Assembly (NCBI GenBank): GCA_045532035.1
Contig: JAZSFD010000048.1
Location: 1-64,000, forward strand
Direction: 5' to 3'
DNA: 64,000 nt
Source of the DNA: UMGS1052 sp045532035
GTDB lineage: Bacteria > Bacillota > Clostridia > Oscillospirales > CAG-382
Shown: piece by piece, positions 8,837-18,150 of the stretch
How the letters are laid out: every line of letters begins with the position of its first letter
How positions within the stretch are numbered: position 1 is the first letter of the stretch
Translations under genes and position numbers: made by a program
The notes under the pieces: model-generated
Databases searched by the model: none
What the model saw: the letters and a program-made list of their open reading frames with translations, nothing else
What the model was told of the DNA's origin: nothing

Positions 8837-8884
8837 AAAAGGAATATTTATCGATTTTACCACAAAAAACGACATATTCCTTTT
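8837..8884 (-). terminator. Terminator after the flavodoxin gene
   Basis: Perfect 11-bp arms (AAAAGGAATAT with ATATTCCTTTT) separated by a 26-nt loop, followed by a T run on the minus strand, 24 bp after the flavodoxin stop codon. The long loop makes this weaker than the other terminators here. Confidence 0.55.
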
Positions 8885-8908
8885 CCTGTATTGCATTATT
8901 CTGTTTTA

Positions 8909-9436
8909 TCAGCTTCTGACATATTCCACCAGCTCTTTTATCGACTCTCTGTCGCAAAAATCGCCGTCGGCATCGCAAAGCTCCACAAGAAGTTTTTCCA
9001 TTTCCGAAGGGTTTTCCTTCGAGGACATGATTTTTTTGAGAGTTTTGAGCGCAGTTCTGTGCACAAGCGACAACTCGTCAAGCTTCATCTTGCCCAAAAA
9101 ATTAAAGACTCTCAGATTTTCGGGCACACCGTTTTTGAAATTTTTTTCGATAACATATGTATCATAATATCCTCGGCAGTCAACAGGAGTGATGCCGGTC
9201 GAAAAGACCGCAAGCTTCTTGTCAGATAGCAGATCAAGATTTTTTGTGATAAGGCTTACTCCGTTGATAACCTCGGCATAAAGACCTCCGCCGTAAATCA
9301 CCGTATCATACTCCAAAAGATCGCGGACATTCACATCCTTAGCATTTACCGCCTCGCATCCCAGCTCCTGCGCGATCCATTCTGCGTAGGTTTTTGTCGA
9401 GCCGTATTTTGTCTTGTAGATAACTATTGCTTTCAT
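8909..9436 (-). CDS. Flavodoxin-domain protein
   Basis: A 175-residue flavodoxin-like protein. The FMN phosphate loop 'YKTKYGSTKTYAEW' sits at the N terminus and 'VIYGGGLYAE' forms the next flavin loop. It resembles the flavodoxin-domain proteins annotated as HemG-like protoporphyrinogen oxidases, but no haem genes are near, so a general electron carrier or small oxidoreductase is equally likely. AAGGAG lies 8 nt before the ATG at 9436. It stands alone with its own terminators on both sides. Confidence 0.8.
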   Translation of the reverse strand: MKAIVIYKTKYGSTKTYAEWIAQELGCEAVNAKDVNVRDLLEYDTVIYGGGLYAEVINGVSLITKNLDLLSDKKLAVFSTGITPVDCRGYYDTYVIEKNFKNGVPENLRVFNFLGKMKLDELSLVHRTALKTLKKIMSSKENPSEMEKLLVELCDADGDFCDRESIKELVEYVRS

Positions 9437-9454
9437 AAAAATCTCCTTGTTGCA

Positions 9455-9487
9455 AAAAATCACCGCCTCCGTCGTGATGGGGCGGTG
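9455..9487 (-). terminator. Terminator after the membrane protein gene
   Basis: A 7-bp GC-rich stem (CACCGCC with GGCGGTG) with a 13-nt loop and TTTTTT on the minus strand, between the membrane protein gene and the flavodoxin gene. Confidence 0.7.
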
Positions 9488-9551
9488 TTTTTAAGATCTT
9501 TGAACATTATATTCTCAAATGCATCGAAAGTAAACAGGAAAAACAAAATTT

Positions 9552-10160
9552 TCAGCAACTTTTCGCAAAGCTGTCACTTTCGGCGTTCTTTTCCTTATCC
9601 GTTTTCTTTTCTTTCATACTCATCAGCTTGAGCACTATCGGTCTGTTATATCTTTGAACGATGATAAACTGTGCATCAAAAAGCATCGCCGCAACGGCGG
9701 TTATGAAAAACGCGGGAAAACATCCCCAGATGAAGGTGAAAAAGATGCTTGCAATCGATATCACCTCGTTTATCCAGTGGTCAAGCTCGGATTTTGCCAT
9801 GGTTGCGGCAAGCTGATCGAGAGTTCTGCTTTTGAAATCATATTTGTCGGGCTCAAAGGTAAGAACCTTGTCTTTCCAACGCCTCACCCGCAAAAGCTTA
9901 TAAAGCATTTTCTCAAATTTTCTCTGATTATACCAGGGGTGTCGGTAATTTATCGGGAGTGTTTTGGAGACAAGTCCAAAGCCTATACGCAGTCCGAAAT
10001 GATAGAGTATCATAAACGCCACGATCCCGACCCACAAAACCGCATCATGCGAAAGCACGCCCGAATAGTAGAAATAAAATCCCGCAGCCGCAATTACGGC
10101 GCATAAGACCATCACGCTGTACATAAATATGGCAGGGCCGCTCGGTTTTTTGCTTTTCAT
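9552..10160 (-). CDS. Membrane protein resembling CrtO-type acyltransferases
   Basis: A 202-residue protein with two N-terminal membrane segments (about residues 11-30 and 40-60), a cytoplasmic basic stretch and one or two further membrane segments near 135-165, then a charged Lys-rich tail. The stretch with 'NQRKFEKMLYKLL' and 'VRRWKDK' resembles the conserved region of the glycosyl-diaponeurosporenoate acyltransferase (CrtO) family, which is widespread in Firmicutes without carotenoid genes. No carotenoid genes are present here, so the substrate is unknown. It ends in a hairpin terminator. Confidence 0.6.
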   Translation of the reverse strand: MKSKKPSGPAIFMYSVMVLCAVIAAAGFYFYYSGVLSHDAVLWVGIVAFMILYHFGLRIGFGLVSKTLPINYRHPWYNQRKFEKMLYKLLRVRRWKDKVLTFEPDKYDFKSRTLDQLAATMAKSELDHWINEVISIASIFFTFIWGCFPAFFITAVAAMLFDAQFIIVQRYNRPIVLKLMSMKEKKTDKEKNAESDSFAKSC

Positions 10161-10254
10161 ATGTATAGTTCCTTATTTGTGTAAAGTTTCATCAAAACGA
10201 TGGTCTGTTCATACCAACTTTTATATGCTTTCGTATCGATTCAAATACATAGCA

Positions 10255-11172
10255 TCAGCGCATCTTCATAATAGGAGTGCATCCACCAACGCGGTCAAAA
10301 GTTCCTGCTCTATGGCAACAGGTTTCATGAAAGGCTTTCGAAATCTCTATGAATTCTTCGGGTAAATAACGCTTTGCCTGTTCTTTGATTTTAAGCATTG
10401 ATTCATCAAACGTATCATACCCCAAACCCGCATAGCCACCTGTCTGAACGGCATAGTAAGTCCAGGCAATAGAACCCGTTATTGCACCTGTTGTATCAGT
10501 GTCACCACCAATTGAAACTATATTTCGAATAGCATCTTCGAAATTATCTGACTCAAGAAATGCAACAATCGCTTGAGGAACAGAGCCCTGACAAGAAACA
10601 TCAAAACAATAAGCTTCACGAATAGAATCCAATGTGAAATCCAAAGGGTAATAATTTTCTTGGATAAATTGCTTGATTTCCTCCTTGGTCTTTCCTGTTT
10701 TAGCCAGAAAAATTGCTGATGCAACAGCCTCTGCGCCTTTGAATCCTTCAGGGTGATTATGAGAAACACTTGCACTGGCATGAGCCAAAGCAATTGCTTC
10801 TTTCAGTGTCACTGCAACCAGTCCACAAGGCGAAACACGCATTGCAGAACCATTCCCAAAGCTGTTGTATGGTTTTGGATTGGCCTGACGAAGCCACATT
10901 GAAAAATTAGAGCCATAGGCACCTTTAGGGCATGGAAATCTTCTTCCGAAATCCTGCATTGTTTCCACAAGAAACTCACCAAAGCTTTTTCCCTTACCCT
11001 TTGTTCTATATTGTTCCATTCTGCTGAGCATGATTGCTTTTGCTACCGCCACAGTCATAATTGTGTCATCCGTATAGTCGCAATCACTTGAAAACAATGG
11101 GAAGTCTTTTGTTTTTATGTTGTCAAATTCGTACTTCGAACCAACGATATCACCTATAATTGCTCCATACAT
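10255..11172 (-). CDS. ADP-ribosylglycohydrolase family protein
   Basis: A 305-residue protein of the ARH/DraG family, which removes ADP-ribose from proteins or nucleic acids using two magnesium ions. Metal-binding motifs are 'YTDDTIMT' near residue 34 and 'GGDTDTTGA' near residue 220; both have the expected Asp/Thr residues. The start at 11172 follows AAGGAG by 8 nt. No ADP-ribosyltransferase lies beside it, so it may clear host or stress-derived ADP-ribose marks rather than act in a local toxin-antitoxin pair. Its codon use looks more A/T-rich than its neighbours, which hints at transfer. Confidence 0.85.
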   Translation of the reverse strand: MYGAIIGDIVGSKYEFDNIKTKDFPLFSSDCDYTDDTIMTVAVAKAIMLSRMEQYRTKGKGKSFGEFLVETMQDFGRRFPCPKGAYGSNFSMWLRQANPKPYNSFGNGSAMRVSPCGLVAVTLKEAIALAHASASVSHNHPEGFKGAEAVASAIFLAKTGKTKEEIKQFIQENYYPLDFTLDSIREAYCFDVSCQGSVPQAIVAFLESDNFEDAIRNIVSIGGDTDTTGAITGSIAWTYYAVQTGGYAGLGYDTFDESMLKIKEQAKRYLPEEFIEISKAFHETCCHRAGTFDRVGGCTPIMKMR

Positions 11173-11246
11173 TGTAAAACTCCTTAACGATTATTGTTTT
11201 CATAAATTTTATATCTTTCGTAAATCTTCTTCATTCAGTTTTGTGC

Positions 11247-12629
11247 TTATAATAAGCCGTTAGCTCTCGTTTGTGTCAACAGCGCCACGCTCTCCACATG
11301 CCCTGTTCTTGGAAAAAGATCCACACCGACGGCTTTTTCGGAGGCATAGCCGCACTCGCCAAAGGTCACAAGGTCGCGGGCCAGAGTCTGTGGGTTACAG
11401 GAAATATATACGATTCTGCGTGCGCCGAAGGAAGCGATCTTTTTTGCCGCGTCCTCTCCGCAGCCCTTGCGGGGAGGGTCGATGATGATGACATCGGGAT
11501 TTTTTTCTTTAAGTCTCGGTGTGTCAAGCGCCTCTCCCGCATCAAGGCAAATAAATTCTGCATCAATGCCGTTTTCTTTGGCGTTATATGCCGCGTCAAC
11601 CGTTGCATCCTTTGAGATCTCAACGCCCACAAGCTTCACTTCTTCCTCCGCCATGATGATGCCGATGGTGCCGGTGCCGCAGTAAAGGTCAAAGACCACA
11701 TCGCCCTTTTTTATCTGCGCCATCTCACGGGCTTTGCTGTAAAGCCTTTCGGTCTGGGCATGGTTGACCTGATAAAAGGCGGCGGGGGCAATGCGGAATT
11801 TTTTACCGCAGAGAGTGTCATAAAGATATCCGTCACCCCAAAGAGTGCGCCATTTTTCACCGAGAAGAGAATTCCCTGATTTTTTGTTTGTGTTCAGAAG
11901 GATTCCGCATATTTCGGGGAATTTCGCAGTCATTTTTTCGCAAAATATTTTTTCGTTCTCTTTTCCGAGGCTGTCGGCATTGACTATGAGCGACAGGAGA
12001 ACAGCACCCGTTGAGCTTTTTCTCATATAAAGACTTCTGACAAGACCCTCTTCCCGCTCCTCGTCATATGCCGAAAGGGCAAGTTCCGACATGATTTCAA
12101 GAGCTTTGTCCTTGATTCGGGAGAATATTTCGGGACCTATCAGACAGTCATCGTGCTCGACGACCCTATGGGACATGGCGGCATAAAAGCCCGAAACAAG
12201 CTTTCCGTCCTTATCCTGCGCCACGGGATATATCGCCTTGTTGCGGTATCTTTCGGTCTCTTTCGCACCCAAAAATTCACTGATTTCAAGGTCAATCCCT
12301 GCAATATGCGAAAAGCTGTCGTTTATCATGGCACGCTTGAGAGCGCATTCGGCATCATATGTGATATGCCGAAAACTGCATCCGCCGCATTTTGCCGAAA
12401 CTCCGCATCCGTTTTCACATCTGTCGGGGGATGGAACAAGAATTTCGGAAAGCTTTCCTACCGCATAGCTTTTTGTCACCTTTATGATCTTCGCTCTCAC
12501 TCTGTCACCGGCGGCGGTCGACGGAACAAAGACCACAAAGCCGTCAAGTCTTCCGACACCGTTGCCGTTGCCGCAAAGAGAATCTATATTCAATTCATAT
12601 TCTTTGTTTTTTATGAGTTTTTCAGCCAT
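11247..12629 (-). CDS. rlmD: 23S rRNA (uracil-C5)-methyltransferase, RlmD/TrmA family
   Basis: A 460-residue SAM-dependent RNA m5U methyltransferase. An N-terminal TRAM domain is followed by the iron-sulfur Cys cluster ('CGVSAKCGGCSF', with an earlier Cys), the SAM-binding 'DLYCGTGTIGI', the 'IDPPRKGC' motif and the catalytic Cys in 'YISCNPQTLARDL'. RlmD methylates U1939 of 23S rRNA in E. coli; in Firmicutes RlmCD paralogues also hit U747, so the exact site is open. A strong housekeeping-type gene with no operon partner. Confidence 0.9.
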   Translation of the reverse strand: MAEKLIKNKEYELNIDSLCGNGNGVGRLDGFVVFVPSTAAGDRVRAKIIKVTKSYAVGKLSEILVPSPDRCENGCGVSAKCGGCSFRHITYDAECALKRAMINDSFSHIAGIDLEISEFLGAKETERYRNKAIYPVAQDKDGKLVSGFYAAMSHRVVEHDDCLIGPEIFSRIKDKALEIMSELALSAYDEEREEGLVRSLYMRKSSTGAVLLSLIVNADSLGKENEKIFCEKMTAKFPEICGILLNTNKKSGNSLLGEKWRTLWGDGYLYDTLCGKKFRIAPAAFYQVNHAQTERLYSKAREMAQIKKGDVVFDLYCGTGTIGIIMAEEEVKLVGVEISKDATVDAAYNAKENGIDAEFICLDAGEALDTPRLKEKNPDVIIIDPPRKGCGEDAAKKIASFGARRIVYISCNPQTLARDLVTFGECGYASEKAVGVDLFPRTGHVESVALLTQTRANGLL

Positions 12630-12773
12630 TTTTTACCGCCTGATGTTTTTTCGTCACTTACATTATAATCGAAGAGTCTATCCAGGTCAACCGATTTTTC
12701 GATATTTATAAGCCATTTTTCTTCTTTATTTTTGCGTCATTTTTTTGCGTTGAAAAATAATTCTGCAAAAAAT

Positions 12774-12802
12774 TTGACAAATCATGAAAAGTGAGATATA
12801 AT
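12774..12802 (+). promoter_or_regulatory. Consensus sigma-A promoter of the sugar kinase gene
   Basis: TTGACA (12774-12779), 17-bp spacer, TATAAT (12797-12802): both boxes match the consensus exactly. The kinase gene starts 47 bp downstream. Confidence 0.9.
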
Positions 12803-12848
12803 ATATAGGCTAAAAACAAGAAAGCATCATCGTGAAAGGATATTTCTC

Positions 12849-13955
12849 ATGACAGAAGAAATTCTCAATCAAAATATTGACGAAATAACAGCCCTTTACG
12901 GCTTCGAGGGCAGAATACTTTCTGCAGGTCCCGTCGGCAACGGACATATAAACGATACATACAAGGTTGATTTCCTCACAGACGGCGAACACAGAAGCTA
13001 TGTTTACCAGCGTATCAACGACTATGTTTTCAAAAATCCCGATGTGATAATGAATAACATCAAGGTCGTTTCTGACTACATCGACAAAAAATACGGGAAA
13101 TACAGCGAAGAAGCAAAAATGATCCTCACCTTTGAAAAAGCAAAGGACGGAAATAATTTTATCAAAAACGCCTCGGGCTTGTGGAGAGTTTCGAAGTACA
13201 TCGTGGGCGATTCCTATGACACTGTGTCAGATGCCCGTGTGCTTTACAACACAGGCTTTGCCTTCGGCAGATTCCAGAACATCCTTGCCGATCTTGACGC
13301 GTCCCTTCTCACCGAGACCATCCCCGATTTCCACGACACAAAAAAGCGCACCGAAAGATTTTTCGAAGCAGTATCTCTTGATGAACACGGCAGATGTGCA
13401 GAATGTGAAAAGGAGATCTCTTTCCTTGACAAGCACAGAAACGATTTTTCCCGTCTTGTCGAGCTTCATGAATGCGGCATTCTTCCTTACCGCGTGACCC
13501 ACAATGACACAAAGTTCAACAACATCCTCATCGACAAAGAGTCGGGCAAGCCCATTTGCGTTCTTGATCTCGACACTGTCATGCCCGGTCTTGTGGCATA
13601 CGATTTCGGTGACGCGATCCGCGCCGGTGCAAACTATACCGCCGAGGACGAAACAGATCTTTCAAAGGTCGGATTGAACTTCGAATATTATGAACAGTTC
13701 ACCCGCGGCTTTATCTCCTCCACAAAGGATTTCCTCACCGTTTCGGAAAAAGACAGCCTTGCTCTTTCGGCAATGACCATGACATATGAGCTTGTTGTCC
13801 GCTTCCTGCATGACTATATCGACGGCGACAAATATTTCCGCATCTCCCACGAAAAGCACAACCTTGAGCGTGCAAGATGCCAGCTGCGTCTGTGTGAAGA
13901 CATGATGGCAAACTACGGCAAGATGTGCGGCGCGGTGGATAAGTATTACAACTGA
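12849..13955 (+). CDS. APH-fold phosphotransferase, N-acetylhexosamine 1-kinase-like
   Basis: A 368-residue kinase of the aminoglycoside phosphotransferase/choline kinase fold. The nucleotide loop region is 'GPVGNGHINDTY' near residue 26, the catalytic loop 'VTHNDTKFNNIL' near residue 216, and the metal Asp in 'VLDLDTVMPG' near 235. These motifs are close to N-acetylhexosamine 1-kinase (NahK), which phosphorylates GlcNAc/GalNAc at C1 in host-glycan breakdown. It is a single-gene unit with a consensus promoter and a strong terminator, so it is probably well expressed. Another sugar or amino-sugar as substrate remains possible. Confidence 0.8.
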   Translation: MTEEILNQNIDEITALYGFEGRILSAGPVGNGHINDTYKVDFLTDGEHRSYVYQRINDYVFKNPDVIMNNIKVVSDYIDKKYGKYSEEAKMILTFEKAKDGNNFIKNASGLWRVSKYIVGDSYDTVSDARVLYNTGFAFGRFQNILADLDASLLTETIPDFHDTKKRTERFFEAVSLDEHGRCAECEKEISFLDKHRNDFSRLVELHECGILPYRVTHNDTKFNNILIDKESGKPICVLDLDTVMPGLVAYDFGDAIRAGANYTAEDETDLSKVGLNFEYYEQFTRGFISSTKDFLTVSEKDSLALSAMTMTYELVVRFLHDYIDGDKYFRISHEKHNLERARCQLRLCEDMMANYGKMCGAVDKYYN

Positions 13956-13964
13956 TAAGATAAC

Positions 13965-13991
13965 AAAAAACTCCGTTTTCACGGAGTTTTT
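13965..13991. terminator. Bidirectional terminator between convergent genes
   Basis: AAAAAACTCCG pairs with CGGAGTTTTT across a 6-nt loop. The A and T runs on both sides let it end both the kinase transcript and the minus-strand phosphoesterase transcript. Confidence 0.85.
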
Positions 13992-14010
13992 CTGCTTTTA
14001 TTGTTATTCT

Positions 14011-15441
14011 TTATTCAACCACTATCTTTGCCACATTTCCGTATTCGTCATAAGCGCTTGCACGCATGACATACTGGGGAATGCGACTGCCGTCGTCTGC
14101 CGCAAGCTCAAAATAGAAGTTATAATGGCGGTGGCCCGCAAATATACCCTTGATGACATCGGAGCTTGATTTGATGATCTCAAAAACCTTCTTTGTCGCC
14201 TCGGAATCTTCTCTGCCTTCGCCTCCGATATTGTTGGGGCCGCAGAAATTATAGACCTGCTTTATGGGATCGCTGCAGTTTGTATCAAGGCAAGGAGTCT
14301 GCGCATATTCTTCGATGTCGGTGGCAATAGGCTCATGCTGGAACATGAGAACAGTGTAGCCATTCTTTCGGGCAAGCTCAATATCTGCTCTCAGCTTTTC
14401 AATCTGGCAGTCAAGATATGTTCCCGCACCGTTGTCGATAGCGATACAGAGAACGCTGTCGTTCACGACCTTTGATGCATAGAAAAGGTCATGAGGCCAG
14501 AAGCTTTGAAGATGTGCGCGCCTTTCTTCGATGGGAAGCACATCTTTGAAGCCCGTTTCCATGTTCTTGGTGATGTCATGACCGCCGGGAGTCATGAGTA
14601 CTCCGGGATAGGGCTTGATTATGCCGTCGATGACCATTTTCGTCGCACCCTTTGACATATAGTCAAGAATGTCTCCGGCAAGAACACACTGATCGTAAAT
14701 ATCGGCAAAAGCCATGCCGTATAGAGCGCGCTGGGTCAGCGAGTTGCCATAACCCCAGTAGCGAGTCTTGTTGGTGTACTGAATTTCGGCATCGTTTTCG
14801 TCTTCCTCGTTGACATAATTTATATGCATATCACAAAGTCCCGCAATGACTGTCTTTTTGCCACAAGTTACGGCGTCAACATGGATCTCGCGCACTCTTG
14901 TTCCTGCAACGGTTCTGTAGCTGACAAGACCTTTTTTGTAGTCTTCATCGGAAGATTCCTGCGAGCCGAACTGATACTCGGTGGGTTTTTCGAGCTTTGC
15001 TTTTTCTTCGGCTGAAAGCTTTCTCATGCTTTCGGGGAATACCACCTTTGTTTCTGTCGTGGGACGCCATGCCCCCGAAAGTGTGCCTGTTCCGTCATCA
15101 TTCCATGAAGCCACATTGTCGGTCGATGGAGCCTTCAGCCCTCTGAAACCGAGGATATATTTGCCGTTGTGGGCAATATAATCCTGTTCGGCGCAGATAT
15201 GTACCTTATATTCACCGGGTTCGGGAATGGTGAGAGTGAAATCGGTGCGCGAGTCGGAATAGAACATACGCCTTCCGTCATTGGAATAAACATATGCAAT
15301 ATAATTTGTTTTTCCGTGTCCGAAGTTGAGCTCGGAACCGCTGTATGTCTTGAAAACACCGGGAGTTTCGGTGGGGGTTATTTCAAAAGCTTCTCCCGTG
15401 GGGGCTTTTATTTCCGGGAGTATGAGTTTGATTTCGTCCAT
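14011..15441 (-). CDS. Calcineurin-like metallophosphoesterase
   Basis: A 476-residue protein. An N-terminal beta-rich region (about residues 1-150) precedes a metallophosphoesterase domain with all metal motifs: 'CDMH', 'AGDILDY', 'GGHD' in place of GNHD, 'FQHEP' and 'AGHRH'. Such two-domain proteins resemble purple acid phosphatases and act on phosphomonoesters or diesters. No signal peptide is present with the start at 15441, which has AAGGAG 8 nt upstream. It has its own terminator shared with the convergent kinase gene. Confidence 0.82.
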   Translation of the reverse strand: MDEIKLILPEIKAPTGEAFEITPTETPGVFKTYSGSELNFGHGKTNYIAYVYSNDGRRMFYSDSRTDFTLTIPEPGEYKVHICAEQDYIAHNGKYILGFRGLKAPSTDNVASWNDDGTGTLSGAWRPTTETKVVFPESMRKLSAEEKAKLEKPTEYQFGSQESSDEDYKKGLVSYRTVAGTRVREIHVDAVTCGKKTVIAGLCDMHINYVNEEDENDAEIQYTNKTRYWGYGNSLTQRALYGMAFADIYDQCVLAGDILDYMSKGATKMVIDGIIKPYPGVLMTPGGHDITKNMETGFKDVLPIEERRAHLQSFWPHDLFYASKVVNDSVLCIAIDNGAGTYLDCQIEKLRADIELARKNGYTVLMFQHEPIATDIEEYAQTPCLDTNCSDPIKQVYNFCGPNNIGGEGREDSEATKKVFEIIKSSSDVIKGIFAGHRHYNFYFELAADDGSRIPQYVMRASAYDEYGNVAKIVVE

Positions 15442-15469
15442 GTTTTTCTCCTTTTTGCATTTGGTATAT

Positions 15470-15502
15470 AAAAATGCGGCACGGCGCATCCCGCCATGCC
15501 GC
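15470..15502 (-). terminator. Terminator after the dockerin-like gene
   Basis: An 11-bp GC-rich stem with one G-T pair (15476-15486 with 15492-15502) and a 5-nt loop is followed by ATTTTTAT on the minus strand. Confidence 0.8.
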
Positions 15503-15551
15503 AAGCTTTCAAAAAGGATTCTGCTTGATAGCACTTATATAAGACCTGCGA

Positions 15552-15827
15552 TCATTTTCTCAGGGTCACAAGGTCGTCTGTGGTGACATTACCGTTGCAA
15601 TCGATATCTGCAGCATCGACAATAATGTCGTCCTCCGCCACAAGACCTGCAATATATTTTCTCATAAGAATGCTGACACTTCCGTTATCGTCCAAATCGC
15701 CAAGAGTATATTCCTTGTCCCAGTCAGCATTGATAAAATTATCCACTTTAGCAAAAACCGTAGAAGTAGCCAACATACAAAGCACAGCCGCAAGCACGGC
15801 AACTATGCATTTTTTCCAATTTTTCAT
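15552..15827 (-). CDS. Secreted dockerin type I-like protein, probably damaged
   Basis: A 91-residue protein with a signal peptide (to about residue 26) followed only by a short linker and two dockerin-like calcium repeats. The first, 'GDLDDNGSVSILMRKYIAGL', lacks about four residues between the calcium loop and the helix. The second, 'ADIDCNGNVTTDDLVTLRK', ends abruptly. One extra A in the run at the stop would continue it as 'KMIAGLI' and end at 15535, the usual end of a dockerin helix. Dockerins dock enzymes onto cohesins of cellulosome-type scaffolds. With no catalytic domain it is either an orphan dockerin or the remnant of a larger enzyme. Confidence 0.7.
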   Translation of the reverse strand: MKNWKKCIVAVLAAVLCMLATSTVFAKVDNFINADWDKEYTLGDLDDNGSVSILMRKYIAGLVAEDDIIVDAADIDCNGNVTTDDLVTLRK

Positions 15828-15932
15828 ATATTTTCTCCTCCAACTTTATACAATATTTCATATATACAGCATACCACACGCATTTGTAAAAGTCAAGCCT
15901 TTTAATATTTTATTTTCAAAATAAAAAAAGTA

Positions 15933-15961
15933 TTGATTATTTTAATGAAAGAGATTATAAT
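15933..15961 (+). promoter_or_regulatory. Sigma-A promoter of the methyltransferase-murD block
   Basis: TTGATT, 17-bp spacer, TATAAT, about 50 bp before the methyltransferase start. It could drive the whole co-directional block through the YhaN-like gene, since no clear terminator was seen until 25.7 kb. Confidence 0.7.
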
Positions 15962-16012
15962 TGTATATAATGGATTATAATGCGATGATATCGCTTTCCG
16001 GGAGGTAAAATG

Positions 16013-16648
16013 ATGGATCTTAACGAAAGAAACGAAAGCATGAGAGAGTTTTTCAACAGAAAAGCCTCCGAAAACTATGACGAAGTGCACGCAGTCTTCA
16101 TGCGCACAAAGGAAATGATCTCGGAAAACCTGCCCTGTGACACAAAAAAGATCCTTGATCTCGGTGCCGGAACGGGACTTGAGCTGATCTCGCTTTTCAA
16201 AAGATTTCCCGATGCCACAGTTTTTGCCGCCGATATTTCCGAAAAAATGCTGGAGGAACTCGACAGGCGCGATTTTTCCCATAAGGTGACAAAAATCGTC
16301 GGGGATTTCTTCACTGTCGATCTTGGGGAGGATTATGATGCTGTCATTTCGACCTCTGCTCTCCATCATTTTCTGAAAGATGACAAAAAAAGACTTTTTG
16401 ACAGAATCTATGCCTGCCTCAAGCCGGGCGGTGTCTTTATAAATTCCGACAAATTTGCAAACTGCCCCGAGGACGAAAAAGAATGGCTTGCCGACTATTA
16501 CGAAAACAAGGACAAGCGTCCCCACATCGACACTCCCCTTGCGGTGCAGACCGAAGCCGAGCTTCTTGTGCAGGCGCATTTTTCGGATATCGTCATCATC
16601 GACTGCGATGCCGAATATTATAAACTGATAAAAGCTAAAAAAGCATAA
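16013..16648 (+). CDS. Class I SAM-dependent methyltransferase
   Basis: A 211-residue Rossmann-fold methyltransferase. Motif I is 'ILDLGAGTGLE' near residue 48, the acidic end of strand 2 is 'VFAADIS', and 'DAVISTSALHHF' marks motif IV. The substrate cannot be predicted. GGGAGG lies 7 nt before the second of two adjacent ATG codons, which is used here. It sits 27 nt ahead of murD and may be co-transcribed with it. Confidence 0.85.
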   Translation: MDLNERNESMREFFNRKASENYDEVHAVFMRTKEMISENLPCDTKKILDLGAGTGLELISLFKRFPDATVFAADISEKMLEELDRRDFSHKVTKIVGDFFTVDLGEDYDAVISTSALHHFLKDDKKRLFDRIYACLKPGGVFINSDKFANCPEDEKEWLADYYENKDKRPHIDTPLAVQTEAELLVQAHFSDIVIIDCDAEYYKLIKAKKA

Positions 16649-16675
16649 CCTCACTTAACGAAAGGCGAAAGTCTT

Positions 16676-18130
16676 ATGGAAAATTACAGAAACGAAAAGC
16701 TTGAAAAATACAGAGCTTATCTTTGCGGCAAGACCTGCGCCGTTCTCGGGGTAGGTGTCAGCAACATTCCCCTTATAAAATTTCTTCTTGAAAGCGGAGC
16801 CTTGGTTGTCGCGCGCGACAAAAAAAGTCTTGAGGCTCTTTCGGAGAATCCCGCTCTTGACATAAATGGACTTATCGGGCAAGGTGTGCGCTTCGTGGCA
16901 GGCGAAAATTATCTTGCAGATCTCTCCGAGGAGATCATCTTCAAAACACCCGGTCTTCGTTCGGATGTTCCCGAAATTGCCGCAAAAAAAGACGGCTCTG
17001 TCATCACCAGCGAAATGGAGGCCTTTCTTTCGATCTGCCCCTGCAGGATAATTGCCGTTACGGGAAGTGACGGAAAGACCACCACCACGACTCTTGTGGC
17101 AAAGATTCTCGAGCAAGCAGGTCACACCGTTCATCTCGGAGGCAACATCGGGAAGCCTCTGCTTTATGAAACGCCGAAAATGCGCCCATCGGATTTTGCA
17201 GTTCTTGAGCTTTCAAGCTTCCAGCTTCATTCGATCGGCTTTTACGGCAGCAATCTTCCGGTTGCACTCGGAAACTTTCCCGATGTGGCAATCGTCACAA
17301 ATGTCAGTCCCAACCATCTCGACTGGCACACCTCATACGAGGAATACGCCGACTCAAAAAAAGCCGTCTTCTCCCATCTTCGTGAAGGCGGAAAGCTTGT
17401 GACAAATGCCGCAAATGACATAACCGTGTCTTTTGCAAAAGAAGCGGAAGTGGGCGGCAAGAAGGTCTGTCTTTTCTCGGCAAAGGTCAGAACAGACGGA
17501 TATTATGCAGATGACACTGCCATATACAAAAACGGCGAAAAAGTTCTTTTGCGTGCCGACATAAAGCTGCCCGGAGTGCACAACGCCGAAAACTACATGG
17601 CGGCAATGGCGGCGACAGAAGATTTTGTCACTCCCGAAGATGTGAGAGCCGTAGCGACTACCTTCGGAGGGGTTGAACACCGACTTGAATTTGTGGCAAC
17701 CATCGACGGCGCAGACTATTACAACAGCTCGATCGACTCCTCCCCGACAAGAACGATCGCCGCAGTGTCAAGCTTTCCCGAGCGCGAGGACAAAAAGCTT
17801 GTTCTCATCATGGGCGGCTATGACAAAAACATTCCTTATGCTCCCGTGGGCGAGCCTGTTTGCCGCAAGGCAAAGGCTGTTTTTCTGTGCGGAGCAACGG
17901 CGGACAAGATAGAAGCCGCCATAAAAGAAGCTTCAAATTTCGATGACTCCACAAAGATATTCAAGTTTTCCGATTTCAGGCAGACAGTCGTCGCCGCACG
18001 AAACTTTGTGCAAAAGGGCGACAAGGTCATTCTGACCCCTGCCTCCGCAAGCTTTGACCTTTTCAAAAATTTTGATGAGAGGGGAAAGGTTTTCAAATCC
18101 ATCGTGCACGAGCTTGAAGCAGAAAACTGA
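16676..18130 (+). CDS. murD: UDP-N-acetylmuramoyl-L-alanine--D-glutamate ligase MurD
   Basis: A 484-residue Mur ligase that adds D-glutamate to UDP-MurNAc-L-Ala in cytoplasmic peptidoglycan synthesis. The N-terminal Rossmann domain has 'GVGVSNIPL', the ATP loop is 'GSDGKTTTTT' near residue 130, followed by 'NVSPNHLDWH' and the C-terminal 'YYNSSIDSSPTRTIAA' region typical of MurD. It is slightly longer than the usual 440-460. Unusually, it is not in a dcw division cluster here but heads a row of peptidase genes. Confidence 0.92.
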   Translation: MENYRNEKLEKYRAYLCGKTCAVLGVGVSNIPLIKFLLESGALVVARDKKSLEALSENPALDINGLIGQGVRFVAGENYLADLSEEIIFKTPGLRSDVPEIAAKKDGSVITSEMEAFLSICPCRIIAVTGSDGKTTTTTLVAKILEQAGHTVHLGGNIGKPLLYETPKMRPSDFAVLELSSFQLHSIGFYGSNLPVALGNFPDVAIVTNVSPNHLDWHTSYEEYADSKKAVFSHLREGGKLVTNAANDITVSFAKEAEVGGKKVCLFSAKVRTDGYYADDTAIYKNGEKVLLRADIKLPGVHNAENYMAAMAATEDFVTPEDVRAVATTFGGVEHRLEFVATIDGADYYNSSIDSSPTRTIAAVSSFPEREDKKLVLIMGGYDKNIPYAPVGEPVCRKAKAVFLCGATADKIEAAIKEASNFDDSTKIFKFSDFRQTVVAARNFVQKGDKVILTPASASFDLFKNFDERGKVFKSIVHELEAEN

Positions 18131-18150
18131 CAGATGAAAGGATACTTTCA

